A DNA stretch of 64,000 nucleotides from contig NZ_JBQCKK010000011.1 in the NCBI RefSeq assembly GCF_051967035.1, forward strand, positions 1 to 64,000. The letters run 5' to 3'. Under the pieces are notes generated by a model that saw only the letters and a list, made by a program, of their open reading frames with translations, was not told the origin of the DNA and did no database searches. Shown in pieces: positions 1 through 8,487 of this stretch. How positions within the stretch are numbered: the first letter of the stretch is position 1; each line of letters opens with the position of its first letter. The position numbers and the translations under genes are program-made. The stretch is from Brevibacillus sp051967035. Its GTDB lineage: Bacteria; Bacillota; Bacilli; Brevibacillales; Brevibacillaceae.

Positions 1-46
1 CGCCGCCAGCGTTCGTCCTGAGCCAGGATCAAACTCTCCAATAAAG
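1..46 (-). rRNA. rrs: 16S ribosomal RNA, 5' end only
   Basis: Read on the minus strand, positions 1-46 give the universal 5' start of bacterial 16S rRNA: TTTATTGGAGAGTTTGATCC followed by the conserved TGGCTCAG and GAACGCTGGCGGCG stretch. The gene runs off the left edge, so only the first 46 or so bases are present. The mature 5' end is placed near 45-46 by analogy with Bacillus 16S genes. A boxA motif and promoters lie just upstream. Confidence 0.96.
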
Positions 47-110
47 TTTGTTGCTGGTTCAAGCTGGCAAATCATTTCAAACGATAGACTCATCAACGCT
101 TTCGCTGTTC

Positions 111-125
111 AGTTTTCAAAGAGCA
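111..125 (-). promoter_or_regulatory. rRNA leader boxA-like antitermination motif
   Basis: On the minus strand this reads TGCTCTTTGAAAACT. It matches the boxA element of ribosomal RNA leaders, which nucleates the Nus antitermination complex. It lies about 65 bases upstream of the 16S start, the expected place. Confidence 0.7.
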
Positions 126-171
126 TTTTGCCTTCTCTTGCCATCAGCACCTTGTGGCGCCGACCTTTTAA

Positions 172-200
172 ACTATATCACGTCTTCTCTTTTAAATCAA
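172..200 (-). promoter_or_regulatory. Proximal rRNA promoter (sigma A type)
   Basis: On the minus strand there is TTGATT (195-200), a 17-base spacer and TATAGT (172-177). The -10 is preceded by TGA, giving an extended -10 (TGATATAGT). Position and strength fit the promoter next to the rRNA leader. Confidence 0.75.
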
Positions 201-269
201 GGGTTATTTTTTAGAAGTTCGTGGTTTTTTTCATTCTGTTTAAAAAACCCTTCAAAAGCGACAAGAGTT

Positions 270-298
270 ATCTTATCAAGTCCAAAGCAAAAACGCAA
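270..298 (-). promoter_or_regulatory. Possible distal rRNA promoter
   Basis: On the minus strand TTGCGT (293-298), 17 bases, then TAAGAT (270-275). Tandem promoters about 100 bp apart are usual for Bacillales rRNA operons, but both hexamers are weaker than those of the proximal promoter. Confidence 0.4.
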
Positions 299-726
299 GT
301 AGAAATACACTGGAATTTTCCACCATCCTTCCATCGCCAAAATCAAGGACAGCTCTGTCAAAGAAACGACGACCGCCGCTCGGTACAAGCTGCTCTGGAA
401 GGCCTTGCAATCCGGTGTTTGCGATCCATGTTCCCCCCTATGCACAGCATTACAAAGGCCTGCGTCCCCGCTGGTCACGCACGCTCATAAAAGGAGAGCC
501 ATTCTGCTGACTGTCTCCCGAACGTTTCTCTCCTCAAGTACAGATGCACTAGCGATCCCACGGATCTCCCTTGCAAGCCATCCGAGAGTTCCGTACCAGG
601 CCGTATCCTTCCAGTCGTTCGCTGTCCCCATTGGCCTTGCGACAGCCGCTTCACATATGCCGCTCCTTTCAGCGAAGGCGCCTCGATCGTGCGCAAGCTT
701 CCTTTTGAGGGCATCCCGCTTTTTGC
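299..726. other. Intergenic stretch between rRNA promoters and the groEL terminator
   Basis: No gene here can be supported by family. The best candidate is a small minus-strand frame at 475-654. It starts at GTG 654 after an AAAGGAG ribosome-binding site (663-669, 8-base spacing), would encode 59 residues, and matches nothing I recognise. It may be chance. I see no tRNA or T-box. Confidence 0.4.
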
Positions 727-756
727 AAAAAAAAGAGACAGACTACTGTCTGCCTC
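727..756 (-). terminator. groESL rho-independent terminator
   Basis: On the minus strand, the stem GAGGCAGAC / GTCTGTCTC with loop AGTA is followed by eight Ts. It sits 29 bp after the groEL stop codon. Confidence 0.93.
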
Positions 757-784
757 TTTTTGCAGAAAACGGCGAGCCGCTTTC

Positions 785-2407
785 TTACATCATGCCCATG
801 CCGCCCATGTCTGGCATGCCCATAGGAGCTTTGTTTTCTTCTGGTTTGTCAGCAATTACAGCCTCTGTAGTCAGGAACATAGCCGCTACAGATGCAGCAT
901 TGGACAGTGCGGAGCGAGTTACTTTCGCTGCGTCAACGATACCAGCTTCGATCATGTTTACATACTCTTCGGTAGCGGCGTTGAAACCAATGCCAACCGC
1001 TTCTTTTTTCAGACGCTCTACGATTACAGAACCTTCCAATCCTGCGTTCGCAGCGATTTGACGAACTGGCTCTTCCAGGGAGCGGAGTACGATTTGTACA
1101 CCTACAGCCTCTTCGCCTTCTACTTGAATCGCTTCAACCGCTTTGATCGCGTTAATCAGAGTAGTACCACCGCCAGGAACGATACCTTCTTCTACTGCAG
1201 CGCGAGTAGAGTTCAGAGCGTCCTCGATGCGGAGCTTTTTCTCTTTCAGTTCCGTTTCGGTAGCTGCACCGACTTTGATTACTGCTACGCCGCCAGCCAG
1301 TTTAGCCAGGCGCTCTTGCAGTTTTTCACGATCGAAATCGGAAGTAGTGTCTTCGATTTGTTGACGAATTTGAGCTACGCGGCTCTCGATAGCTGCTTTG
1401 TCGCCAGCACCTTCAACGATTGTAGTTGTTTCTTTGGTAACCACGATTTTGCCAGCACGGCCCAGTTGCTCCAGCTTAGTGGATTTCAGGTCCAGACCCA
1501 GCTCTTCTGTGATTACTTCACCGCCAGTCAGAACAGCGATATCTTGCAGCATCGCTTTGCGGCGGTCGCCGAAGCCAGGAGCTTTTACCGCTACAGCTGT
1601 GAAGGTACCACGCAGTTTGTTCACTACGAGAGTAGCCAGCGCTTCGCCTTCTACATCTTCCGCGATAATCAGGAGAGGTTTGCCGCTTTGTACCACTTGC
1701 TCCAGTACAGGCAGAACTTCCTGGATGTTGGAGATCTTTTTGTCAGTAATCAGGATGTAAGGGTTGTTCAGAACCGCTTCCATCTTGTCAGTGTCGGTAA
1801 TCATGTAAGGGGAAGCGTAGCCACGGTCGAATTGCATACCTTCTACTACTTCCAGCTCCGTTACGAAGCCTTTGGACTCTTCAACGGTGATGACACCGTC
1901 TTTTCCTACTTTTTCCATCGCCTCTGCGATCAGGTTACCTACTTCTTGATCGTCAGCGGAGATCGCAGCAACTTGTGCGATAGAGGACTTGTTCTCAACT
2001 GGCTTCGCGATCGATTTGATTTCTTCTACAGCTGCACGAACAGCTTTTTCCATACCGCGACGGATTACCATCGGGTTAGCGCCAGCTGTTACGTTTTTCA
2101 GACCTTCGCGGATCATCGCTGCAGCCAGAACAGTTGCAGTGGTAGTACCGTCACCGGCGATGTCGTTTGTTTTGGTAGCAACTTCTTTAACCAGCTGCGC
2201 ACCCATGTTTTCGTAAGCGTCTTCCAGCTCGATTTCTTTCGCGATGGTTACGCCGTCGTTTGTAATCAGAGGAGAACCGAATTTTTTCTCCAGAACTACG
2301 TTACGTCCTTTTGGACCGAGAGTTACTTTCACTGCATTTGCCAAAGTTTCCACACCGCGCAGCATGGAGCGGCGAGCGTCTTCCGAGAATTTGACTTGTT
2401 TTGCCAT
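785..2407 (-). CDS. groL: Chaperonin GroEL (Hsp60)
   Basis: This is the 540-residue subunit of the cytosolic chaperonin double ring that folds proteins in an ATP-dependent cycle with GroES. The nucleotide-binding motifs GPKGRNV (about residues 31-37) and GDGTTT (85-90) are present. The chain ends in the flexible Gly-Met tail (MPDMGGMGMM). Length is normal for the family. The start ATG at 2407 follows an AGGAGG site. It is the second gene of the groES-groEL operon, 53 bp after groES, and is repressed through the CIRCE operator upstream of groES. A strong terminator follows. Identification is certain. Confidence 0.99.
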   Translation of the reverse strand: MAKQVKFSEDARRSMLRGVETLANAVKVTLGPKGRNVVLEKKFGSPLITNDGVTIAKEIELEDAYENMGAQLVKEVATKTNDIAGDGTTTATVLAAAMIREGLKNVTAGANPMVIRRGMEKAVRAAVEEIKSIAKPVENKSSIAQVAAISADDQEVGNLIAEAMEKVGKDGVITVEESKGFVTELEVVEGMQFDRGYASPYMITDTDKMEAVLNNPYILITDKKISNIQEVLPVLEQVVQSGKPLLIIAEDVEGEALATLVVNKLRGTFTAVAVKAPGFGDRRKAMLQDIAVLTGGEVITEELGLDLKSTKLEQLGRAGKIVVTKETTTIVEGAGDKAAIESRVAQIRQQIEDTTSDFDREKLQERLAKLAGGVAVIKVGAATETELKEKKLRIEDALNSTRAAVEEGIVPGGGTTLINAIKAVEAIQVEGEEAVGVQIVLRSLEEPVRQIAANAGLEGSVIVERLKKEAVGIGFNAATEEYVNMIEAGIVDAAKVTRSALSNAASVAAMFLTTEAVIADKPEENKAPMGMPDMGGMGMM

Positions 2408-2460
2408 CTAAACTCAACCTCCTGTTATGTGTATATCGTTCGACTTCCTATATCAAGATC

Positions 2461-2745
2461 TTAACCGATGATCGCGAGGATATCGGATTCGCGCAACACG
2501 AGGTATTCTTTATTGTCTACCTTCACTTCAGTACCAGCGTATTTGGAGAAGATTACTTTATCGCCTTCTTTTACTTCCAAGGCGATGCGCTCGCCGTTGT
2601 CAGCAACACGGCCAGAACCAACTGCGATTACTCGGCCTTCTTGCGGTTTTTCCTTTGCAGTGTCAGGCAAAACGATCCCACTTGCAGTCGTTTCGTCTTT
2701 GGAAATAGCTTCGATTACCACACGGTCACCCAATGGCTTAAGCAC
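2461..2745 (-). CDS. groS: Co-chaperonin GroES (Hsp10)
   Basis: This 94-residue lid protein caps the GroEL ring. The conserved N-terminus LKPLGDRVVIE, the mobile-loop region (ETTASGIVLPDTAKEKPQEG) and the C-terminal ILAIIG all fit the family. I place the start at a GTG (2745): an AGGAGG ribosome-binding site precedes it by 9 bases and family members begin exactly at LKPLGDR. A longer in-frame start at 2763 would lie on top of the ribosome-binding site. CIRCE and a sigma-A promoter lie immediately upstream. Confidence 0.98.
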   Translation of the reverse strand: MLKPLGDRVVIEAISKDETTASGIVLPDTAKEKPQEGRVIAVGSGRVADNGERIALEVKEGDKVIFSKYAGTEVKVDNKEYLVLRESDILAIIG

Positions 2746-2793
2746 TAAAAACACCCTCCTCAAAAAATGTAGGTAAACAAATTTTTTCTGTTG

Positions 2794-2820
2794 TTAGCAC
2801 TCGTCCGTTGTGAGTGCTAA
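2794..2820 (-). promoter_or_regulatory. CIRCE operator (HrcA-binding site)
   Basis: A perfect inverted repeat TTAGCACTC-N9-GAGTGCTAA is found at 2794-2802 and 2812-2820. This is the canonical HrcA operator of heat-shock operons. It lies between the -10 element and the groES start, so bound HrcA would block transcription. Confidence 0.97.
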
Positions 2821-2832
2821 CACCCAATTCCT

Positions 2833-2861
2833 ATAATAATCAATCACTATGTACTTTGCAA
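2833..2861 (-). promoter_or_regulatory. groESL sigma-A promoter
   Basis: On the minus strand TTGCAA (2856-2861), a 17-base spacer and TATTAT (2833-2838). The predicted start of transcription falls at the edge of CIRCE. Confidence 0.85.
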
Positions 2862-3010
2862 GTGGTTTTCCTCATTTTTTCCCAACTGCCCATCTCCGTT
2901 TGCCGTGCCTCTCGCAGACGATTTTTCTAGTAAAACGGTTCTAGCAACCAGACCGGCTCATATAAATCAAACATACGATCAGACAAGCCTACCAAGGAGG
3001 GATATGTTCC

Positions 3011-4354
3011 ATGCATAAATGGCTCTGCATCGGCCTGATTGCCCTTGGTGTGTTGGGAATCAGCCGTTTGTTTTCATCGGACACCACTTCCTTTATACGA
3101 GTAAACATCTACCCTTCCGCCCTCTATTGGGACGGACGCGAAATCGCCACGGGCACAAAGCAAGGGTATTATGTAGAAAGAGGCCAGGAGGTACCCGCTT
3201 CCCTGGAATATCGGGGAACGCTCTACGTCCCTCTGTCCATGATCGGACGCCACCTGAACAAACCGGTTGGCTGGAACGAAGTCGCCCATTTTGCCTGGGT
3301 CGGCCAGCCGCCGACGATCCCGACCGACCTGTCTGTCGACACCAGCCCCTCCCCCGCTCCCTCGTCCCCCAAACCGGACGAGGCCATACCCGCACACGCT
3401 CCTGCCCAGAAAGCGTCGGCAAAACCAACCGTTACAGACGCTTCTTCACAGCAAGAGTCCGCCACGCTCTTTGGCCTGACTATCGGGACACCTTCCGAGG
3501 AGGTCGGGAAGCTGCTGGGCGAACCGGCGCGAAAAGAACCGAGCAGCCTCGGCTATGAATGGTGGGTGTACAACCGCGATCCGGCCCGGTACGTCCAGGT
3601 GGGCATCGCCAACGGTAAAGTGGTTGACCTGTACTCGCTCGCCCCGACCGCAACCTTGGGCAACATCGGGGTGGGCAGCAGCCTGCAGGCGCTGGAGCGA
3701 CAATACAGCCCGCAAAACACACTCACCTTTTCCTATATGGGGGCTAACATCCAGATTACCAACCAGAAGCAGCAGCGTCCGCTCGTCATGAAGAACGGCA
3801 TCCCGCACATTTTTTACCTGGACAAGCAAAATGGCAGCAAAGTGACCGGACTGCGCCTGATCGACACGCAAATGCTACTGCGCGGCGGGTTTTACGAGAC
3901 AAAATGGTCGTACCAGGGGCAAGCTCCGGATTTCGATCCTCCAGCCTTGAGCGTAGGCGAACGGGAACGGGTCAACCTCGCAAACGAGCGGCAAACCCTC
4001 GATCTCGTCAACGTCTCCCGCTACCGTTACAAGCTGCCTCCGCTGCAATGGAACGAGGAAGCCGCCCAGGTGGCCCGCGCGCACAGCCTGGACATGGAAA
4101 CGAACGATTATTTCGATCATGTTTCCGCCACGACCGGAAGCAGCCCGTTTGATCGTCTGAAACAGGCCAACATCTCCTACCGCCTGGCGGGTGAAAATAT
4201 CGCAGCAGGCTATCCCGACGCGATCGAAGCGCATGAAAGCTGGATGAACAGTCCCGGCCACCGGAAAAACATCCTGGAAAAAGACTTCACCCAGCTTGGC
4301 GTCGGCGTCATTACCGACTATTTCACCCAAACCTTCCTCACGCCGAGCAAGTAA
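3011..4354 (+). CDS. Exported CAP/SCP-domain protein with N-terminal stalk domain
   Basis: A 447-residue protein with an N-terminal membrane/signal segment (residues 1-20). Next comes a copper-amine-oxidase-like stalk repeat (about 30-98; LYVPLSMIGRHL), a Pro/Ser/Ala-rich linker (about 100-145), and a CAP-associated region (about 150-290; LFGLTIGTPSEEVGKLLG). The C-terminal CAP/SCP domain of the YkwD type spans about 320-440, with the pattern ARAHSLDM, YFDH, GENIAAGY and SWMNSPGHRKNIL. The family is extracytoplasmic; YkwD-like proteins are linked to spore or cell-envelope functions, but the biochemical role is unclear. The ATG at 3011 follows AAGGAGG; a nearer upstream ATG runs into a stop. 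It converges with the gene ending at 4362, only 7 bp away. Confidence 0.85.
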   Translation: MHKWLCIGLIALGVLGISRLFSSDTTSFIRVNIYPSALYWDGREIATGTKQGYYVERGQEVPASLEYRGTLYVPLSMIGRHLNKPVGWNEVAHFAWVGQPPTIPTDLSVDTSPSPAPSSPKPDEAIPAHAPAQKASAKPTVTDASSQQESATLFGLTIGTPSEEVGKLLGEPARKEPSSLGYEWWVYNRDPARYVQVGIANGKVVDLYSLAPTATLGNIGVGSSLQALERQYSPQNTLTFSYMGANIQITNQKQQRPLVMKNGIPHIFYLDKQNGSKVTGLRLIDTQMLLRGGFYETKWSYQGQAPDFDPPALSVGERERVNLANERQTLDLVNVSRYRYKLPPLQWNEEAAQVARAHSLDMETNDYFDHVSATTGSSPFDRLKQANISYRLAGENIAAGYPDAIEAHESWMNSPGHRKNILEKDFTQLGVGVITDYFTQTFLTPSK

Positions 4355-4361
4355 GCCGCTG

Positions 4362-4775
4362 TCAGTCCGGTAACTGTACGCTCGCCCTAAGCTGATCCAC
4401 CGCTCCGGAAAACTCGACCACAACCGTCTCGTATTCTTTGGTGTGCAAAATCAGCCAAGGGCGTCTCGCTGCTTTTTTCGGCATGATGACGAACATCTCC
4501 GCGATTTCCGTGTCGATGCCAGACGCAGCATGCTTCAGCCTCTGCGGCGGCGCCAACGGGATTTTGACGATCATCACGTGATCGAGCGACGGGTTCAGCT
4601 CCAGCACCCGCCCGCTCACGGTGCGGAGCAGTTGCTGCGCTTCTTGTTGAAACCGATCTGAATTGGCAAACGTCGCCACAACCCGCTGCTCGTCCGAATC
4701 GAACAACTCCACCTGCTCGCCGCCATTGGCCGAGCCAGCCGAAAAAAACAGGGTCAAGCACAGAATCAGCCACAT
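4362..4775 (-). CDS. Unrecognised small exported protein
   Basis: 137 residues, starting with a hydrophobic segment and probable signal peptide (MWLILCLTLFFSAGSANG). The rest is soluble, with no motif I recognise. The sequence alternates hydrophobic strands (HVMIVKIPL, EMFVIMPK, RPWLILHTK, YETVVVEF) as a small alpha/beta domain would. I chose ATG 4775; the GGGGAGG site lies 12 bases upstream, slightly far, and a TTG nine bases earlier is an alternative. The tatC terminator lies upstream, so it probably has its own promoter. Function unknown. Confidence 0.6.
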   Translation of the reverse strand: MWLILCLTLFFSAGSANGGEQVELFDSDEQRVVATFANSDRFQQEAQQLLRTVSGRVLELNPSLDHVMIVKIPLAPPQRLKHAASGIDTEIAEMFVIMPKKAARRPWLILHTKEYETVVVEFSGAVDQLRASVQLPD

Positions 4776-4942
4776 GTTGCTCAAACACCTCCCCTTCCTA
4801 ACTGTTCTAGTATCTCCCCCCTGTTTGCTGCCATTCGAAAACTTGCTCTCTCGCCCCGTCCGAAAAGCAGCGTGCCTGATGCAAACAGAGCCGATGCTTC
4901 CCACTCGGCCGCGACGAACACCGAATGCCGAGCGGGAAACAC

Positions 4943-4987
4943 AAAAAAGACCCTTTGCTATCCGTACCACTAGCAAAGAGTCTTTGG
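4943..4987 (-). terminator. Terminator of the tatA-tatC transcript
   Basis: On the minus strand, a long stem AAAGACTCTTTGCTA / TAGCAAAGGGTCTTT (one G-T pair) is followed by TTT. It begins about 20 bp after the tatC stop. Confidence 0.88.
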
Positions 4988-5005
4988 TTTTCTCTGTGAT
5001 CGCCG

Positions 5006-5782
5006 TTATCGTACCAGCTCGTCCGCTTCCAGGCTGCCAAATTCGTTTTCCCACTCCGCTTCTTCCCGCAGCTGCTTGCGGTAAACGATGCGCGACATCC
5101 AAATGCTCAGCTCATAGAGCAGCAGCAGCGGAATCGTCACCAGAATGTCGCTGACGATCTCCGGAGGCGTCAAGGTAATGCCGACCACGGCCAGTCCAAA
5201 ATAAGCGAACCGCCTTACCTTTGCCAGCCGCATCGGATTCAAGATGCGCAAACGGGTCAGAAACATCACGATGATCGGCAGCTGGAACAGGATGCCAAAA
5301 GGGATGACCATGTTGAACAGAAAGCCGAAGTACTCAGCGATTCCGTAGTTCGGATCAGCCCCGATGGTTGCGGTCATACCGGTCATAAACTGCATAATCA
5401 GCGGAAAGACGATATAATACCCGAACAAAATGCCCGCAATGAAAAGCAAGCAGGCTGCCGGAATAAAGTAAAGCGAACCGCGTCGCTCATGCTCCTGCAA
5501 GCCTGGCGAGACAAAGCGCCAGAGATGATAGAGCGCAACGGGCAGAGTCACTACCGCACCGATCAAAAAGGCAAACTGCATATAGACGCGAAGCGCATCG
5601 GATGGATGCAGGGAAATAATCGGCACGCCATCGGCGATGGGCTCTTGCTTCAAATACTCAATCAACGGACCGGCAAAGAAAAAGCCGGCTATCAGTGCAA
5701 CGACAAACACAACCAGCACCCAAATGATGCGCTGACGCAGCTCCGTTAGGTGTTCAACCACTGTCATTTCCCGATCTCTCAT
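5006..5782 (-). CDS. tatC: Twin-arginine translocase subunit TatC
   Basis: TatC is the membrane receptor of the Tat pathway. It binds twin-arginine signal peptides and exports folded proteins together with TatA. The 258-residue chain has the family N-terminus (MTVVEHLTELRQRI), six hydrophobic segments and the conserved loop FVSPGLQEHERR. The N-terminal Glu and the SPGL motif are known to be important. ATG 5782 follows AAGGTGG; a GTG nine bases earlier overlaps that site and is less likely. It lies 18 bp after tatA, an apparent operon like B. subtilis tatAy-tatCy, and a strong terminator ends it. Confidence 0.97.
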   Translation of the reverse strand: MRDREMTVVEHLTELRQRIIWVLVVFVVALIAGFFFAGPLIEYLKQEPIADGVPIISLHPSDALRVYMQFAFLIGAVVTLPVALYHLWRFVSPGLQEHERRGSLYFIPAACLLFIAGILFGYYIVFPLIMQFMTGMTATIGADPNYGIAEYFGFLFNMVIPFGILFQLPIIVMFLTRLRILNPMRLAKVRRFAYFGLAVVGITLTPPEIVSDILVTIPLLLLYELSIWMSRIVYRKQLREEAEWENEFGSLEADELVR

Positions 5783-5800
5783 GGCCACCACCTTACCTGA

Positions 5801-6160
5801 TTACGCTTTCTGCTGTTCTTTTTCCATCTGAAGGCGCTCCGCTTCCAGCCTTTCGCGAATTTCTTGTTCCAGACGCTCACGCTCCAGGCGCTCCCGTACT
5901 TCCCGCTCGATTTTTTCGCGATCCAAGGCATCTTTCTCCGTTACGACCGTCGTTGTGACCAATGCTTCTTTTGCGGCCAGCTCCTTCTTTTTCGCTTCGT
6001 CGTCATCATCGTCGTCACTCGTCAGGCCGCGCGTTGCGTTTTTAAACTCTTTCAATGTATGGCCTACGGCCCGTCCCAGCTCCGGGAGCTTTTTCGGTCC
6101 AAAGAGCACCAACGCCAACACCAGAATCAAAATCAATCCGGGAATCCCAATCGTACTCAT
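5801..6160 (-). CDS. tatA: Twin-arginine translocase subunit TatA with long charged tail
   Basis: TatA forms the translocation element of the Tat pathway. Residues 1-20 are the transmembrane helix (IGIPGLILILVLALVLFG), followed by the FGPKKLPELGRAVG amphipathic helix of the family. The protein is 119 residues, clearly longer than the roughly 60-70 of the Bacillus TatA proteins I know. The extra part is an Asp run (SDDDDDDE) then an Arg/Glu-rich helix from about residue 75 to the end (repeats such as REVRERLERERLEQE). ATG 6160 follows AAGGAG with 8-base spacing. tatC follows. Confidence 0.95.
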   Translation of the reverse strand: MSTIGIPGLILILVLALVLFGPKKLPELGRAVGHTLKEFKNATRGLTSDDDDDDEAKKKELAAKEALVTTTVVTEKDALDREKIEREVRERLERERLEQEIRERLEAERLQMEKEQQKA

Positions 6161-6201
6161 GCTTCTCACTCCTTTTTCCTGTTAGTTGCCAGTCTAACCA
6201 G

Positions 6202-7203
6202 CTAGCCCTTCCGCAAACCGCCGTAACCGAGTCTCGTCATGTCGGAAGCGACGATTCGCTCTCCCGCCAGGATGCGCGGCAAACATACATCGAACGAGGT
6301 AAACGGCTCATGCATCACCGCGCCGGGCAGGCCGAGGATGGGAACGTCCCCTTTGTAGGCGACCATCAGCATGGAGCCTGGCAGCATCGGCGTGCCGTAG
6401 CGGACTACTTCCGCTCCCACTCCGGCAATCGCTCCCGGTGTCCGGTCATCCGGATCGACGGACATGCCGCCCGTGACCAGCACCAGATCAACCCCTTCGT
6501 CGAGGAACGAGCGAATTTGTGTTTCGATCGCTTCTTTATCGTCTGGAGCGAAGCGTTGATCGACAACGGTAGAGCCGAGCGCCTCCACCTTGTTGCGGAT
6601 CACAGCGCCGAACTTGTCCTCGATTCGGCCGGAAAACACTTCGCTTCCCGTCGTCACAAGGCCGACCTGCTTCTCCTGAAACAGCTTCACCTCGATAATC
6701 GGGCCGTCAAACTGCTTGGCCAGCTGCTCCAGCTCCACAATGCGCGCTTCTTCGATAAGCAAGGGAATGATTCGGGTGGCAGCCAGCGTATGCCCAGGGT
6801 GCACGACCTGATCGCCGTAAATCGTGGAGAAAGCAATGCCCTCCAGTGCGTTTAAGGCGTGTACGGCTTCTTCGTTGATTTTGGCCAGACCCGTCCGCGA
6901 TGCTTTCATCGAGACTTTGCCCTCGTACGGAGGCGTCAGCGTCAAGCCTTGACCGGATACAGCCTTGGCGATCCGCATGCCCGCCTCTTCCTCGTGAATG
7001 AAGCCGTCTGGCATTTCCAGCACGTAAATGTGCTCCTTGCCAATGGACAAAAGCGGCTCGATATCCGCCTCCGTGACGACATGTCCTTTTTTGAACAGGC
7101 GGCCTTTAAACGCGCCGGGCAAAATTTGCGTCATGTCGTGCGGCAGCATCATACCGATCGCTTCTCGCACCGGGACCTCCCGCAGTTTCGGTTTTTCTAC
7201 CAA
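6202..7203 (-). CDS. MoeA-like molybdopterin-binding protein
   Basis: A 333-residue protein with the MoCF (molybdopterin-binding) domain. Residues about 165-305 contain VGLVTTGSEVFSGRI, VDLVLVTGGMSVDPDDRTPGAI and LPGSMLMVAYKGDVPILGLPGAV. The N-terminal part resembles the first MoeA domain but the protein is shorter than full MoeA (about 400), so molybdenum insertion is not assured. The TTG at 7203 is preferred over an upstream TTG because GGGGAGG precedes it by about 6 bases, and it overlaps the TAG stop of the moaB-type gene, implying translational coupling. tatAC follow downstream. Confidence 0.8.
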   Translation of the reverse strand: MVEKPKLREVPVREAIGMMLPHDMTQILPGAFKGRLFKKGHVVTEADIEPLLSIGKEHIYVLEMPDGFIHEEEAGMRIAKAVSGQGLTLTPPYEGKVSMKASRTGLAKINEEAVHALNALEGIAFSTIYGDQVVHPGHTLAATRIIPLLIEEARIVELEQLAKQFDGPIIEVKLFQEKQVGLVTTGSEVFSGRIEDKFGAVIRNKVEALGSTVVDQRFAPDDKEAIETQIRSFLDEGVDLVLVTGGMSVDPDDRTPGAIAGVGAEVVRYGTPMLPGSMLMVAYKGDVPILGLPGAVMHEPFTSFDVCLPRILAGERIVASDMTRLGYGGLRKG

Positions 7204-7712
7204 CCCAATCCTCCCCAATCTTCATTGGCTTCTCCTGTCCCTTGCAAAATGTGCAAAGCATCCGCGAGCATGTCGCCGATGGCGTTAAAACAGATTTCTA
7301 CCCCTTTTGCATTTCCGGGAAGGTTCATGATGAGCGAGTTGCCGCGTGTTCCCGCTACGGCGCGCGTCAGCATCGCCCGGCGGGATTGCTGCAAGCCGAC
7401 GCGGCGCATTTCTTCCGCAAGCCCCGGTACCGGTCGGTCGATCACCCAGGCGGTCACTTCCGGCGTAACGTCGCGCGGGCTCAGCCCCGTCCCCCCGGTT
7501 ACGATCAGCAGGTCGCATTTTTCGCGGTCCACCAGCTCAATCATCGTTTCCTGCAACTCTTCCATATCGTCCGTAACGGCGCGGTAGACAGCAACATCTA
7601 CGTCCAGCCAATCCCTTGTCAGATTACGGATGATAGGGATTCGATCGTCAGCCCGGTCCCCTTTGGCAATCGAGTCACTTGCCGAAATAACGCCTACCTT
7701 CCATTTGCCCAC
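7197..7712 (-). CDS. moaB: MogA/MoaB-family molybdenum cofactor protein
   Basis: 171 residues. The family binds molybdopterin and in some members adenylates it before molybdenum insertion. The hallmark CDLLIVTGGTGLSPRDVTPE (about residues 88-107) and the LPGNAKGVEICF segment near the C-terminus are present. GTG 7712 is the start, with GGAGG 8 bases upstream. The 3' end overlaps the start of the MoeA-like gene by 7 bp. A -10-like TACAAT lies upstream near 7736-7741 without a clear -35. Confidence 0.88.
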   Translation of the reverse strand: MGKWKVGVISASDSIAKGDRADDRIPIIRNLTRDWLDVDVAVYRAVTDDMEELQETMIELVDREKCDLLIVTGGTGLSPRDVTPEVTAWVIDRPVPGLAEEMRRVGLQQSRRAMLTRAVAGTRGNSLIMNLPGNAKGVEICFNAIGDMLADALHILQGTGEANEDWGGLGW

Positions 7713-7803
7713 AGTTCATTCCTCCGTTTTCTCATATTGTACACTTTTTTGTCCATAGTGTAGAGGGAACAGCACGAAAAAGGAACCTCCTGACACAAAA
7801 CCT

Positions 7804-8385
7804 TCACGATTGGAAAAAGCCGTTTTCCGTCACAATTCCATCCAGCCGGATATCGTGCGGCTCCAGCGGGACATGTTCGACTACCTGTATGGAAAAGCCG
7901 ACGCCAAGCAAAAAAGGCAGCTTGTCCAGCCCGGCCAGGAAGCGATCGTAAAAGCCCCCGCCGTAGCCCATTCTGCCGCCTTGGCGGTCAAACGCCACGC
8001 CGGGAACGACTACAGCCTCCAGGCGAGCCAGCTCGGCTTCCTCTGCTTTTGCCGGGTCCGGCTCCATGATCCCGTACGCGCCCGGCTTGAGCATCTGCGG
8101 TCCTGTATAGCGATAAGGAATCAGACGGCGCTGTTCGACAAGGGCGAGAGGCAGCCAGATTTCCTGGCCTCTGTTCACGGCCGCCTGAATGAACGGCAAA
8201 ATGTCTGCCTCGTCTCCAAAAGGATGAAAGGCCATGATTGCCCCCGCTGCCGCAAGCTGCTCATTCTCCAGCAGATGGCGGCATATCTGCGCTGCGTATC
8301 GCTGTCGCTCGGTGGGCGGAATCGCTCTCCGCCTCTCCAAAATATGGATTCGCAGCCGTTTTTTATTCGCATTTTGGTCCATCAC
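7804..8385 (-). CDS. fthC: 5-formyltetrahydrofolate cyclo-ligase
   Basis: This enzyme converts 5-formyl-THF to 5,10-methenyl-THF with ATP, returning the storage folate to the one-carbon pool. The family signature is plain: an N-terminal K-K-x-L-R pattern, EIWLPLA, and the C-terminal PGVAFDRQGGRMGYGGGFYDRFL with the nucleotide-binding loop. 193 residues is the normal length. The start is GTG 8385 or the adjacent ATG 8382; GAGAGG lies 9 or 12 bases upstream. It diverges from the ABC-F gene with a shared intergenic region. Confidence 0.95.
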   Translation of the reverse strand: MMDQNANKKRLRIHILERRRAIPPTERQRYAAQICRHLLENEQLAAAGAIMAFHPFGDEADILPFIQAAVNRGQEIWLPLALVEQRRLIPYRYTGPQMLKPGAYGIMEPDPAKAEEAELARLEAVVVPGVAFDRQGGRMGYGGGFYDRFLAGLDKLPFLLGVGFSIQVVEHVPLEPHDIRLDGIVTENGFFQS

Positions 8386-8429
8386 GACCCCATTCCTCTC
8401 CTGAACGCGCCGGGTCGCCCCTTGAAGGG

Positions 8430-8459
8430 TTGTCCCGTGCGCCGTCTCTAGGCTACACT
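8430..8459 (+). promoter_or_regulatory. Promoter of the ABC-F gene
   Basis: TTGTCC (8430-8435), an 18-base spacer and TACACT (8454-8459), about 28 bp before the ATG at 8488. Moderate match to sigma A. Confidence 0.5.
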
Positions 8460-8487
8460 TGCATTACGATATAAAGAGGTGAAACAG

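Noticed and set aside
475..654. A 59-residue frame with a fair ribosome-binding site near the rRNA promoters
   Set aside because: No similarity to any family I know, no promoter, and odd composition; kept only as a note in the intergenic entry.
689..2464. A 591-residue open frame on the plus strand opposite groEL
   Set aside because: It is antisense to the certain groEL gene, lacks a ribosome-binding site and family features, and has a composition produced by reading conserved codons in reverse.
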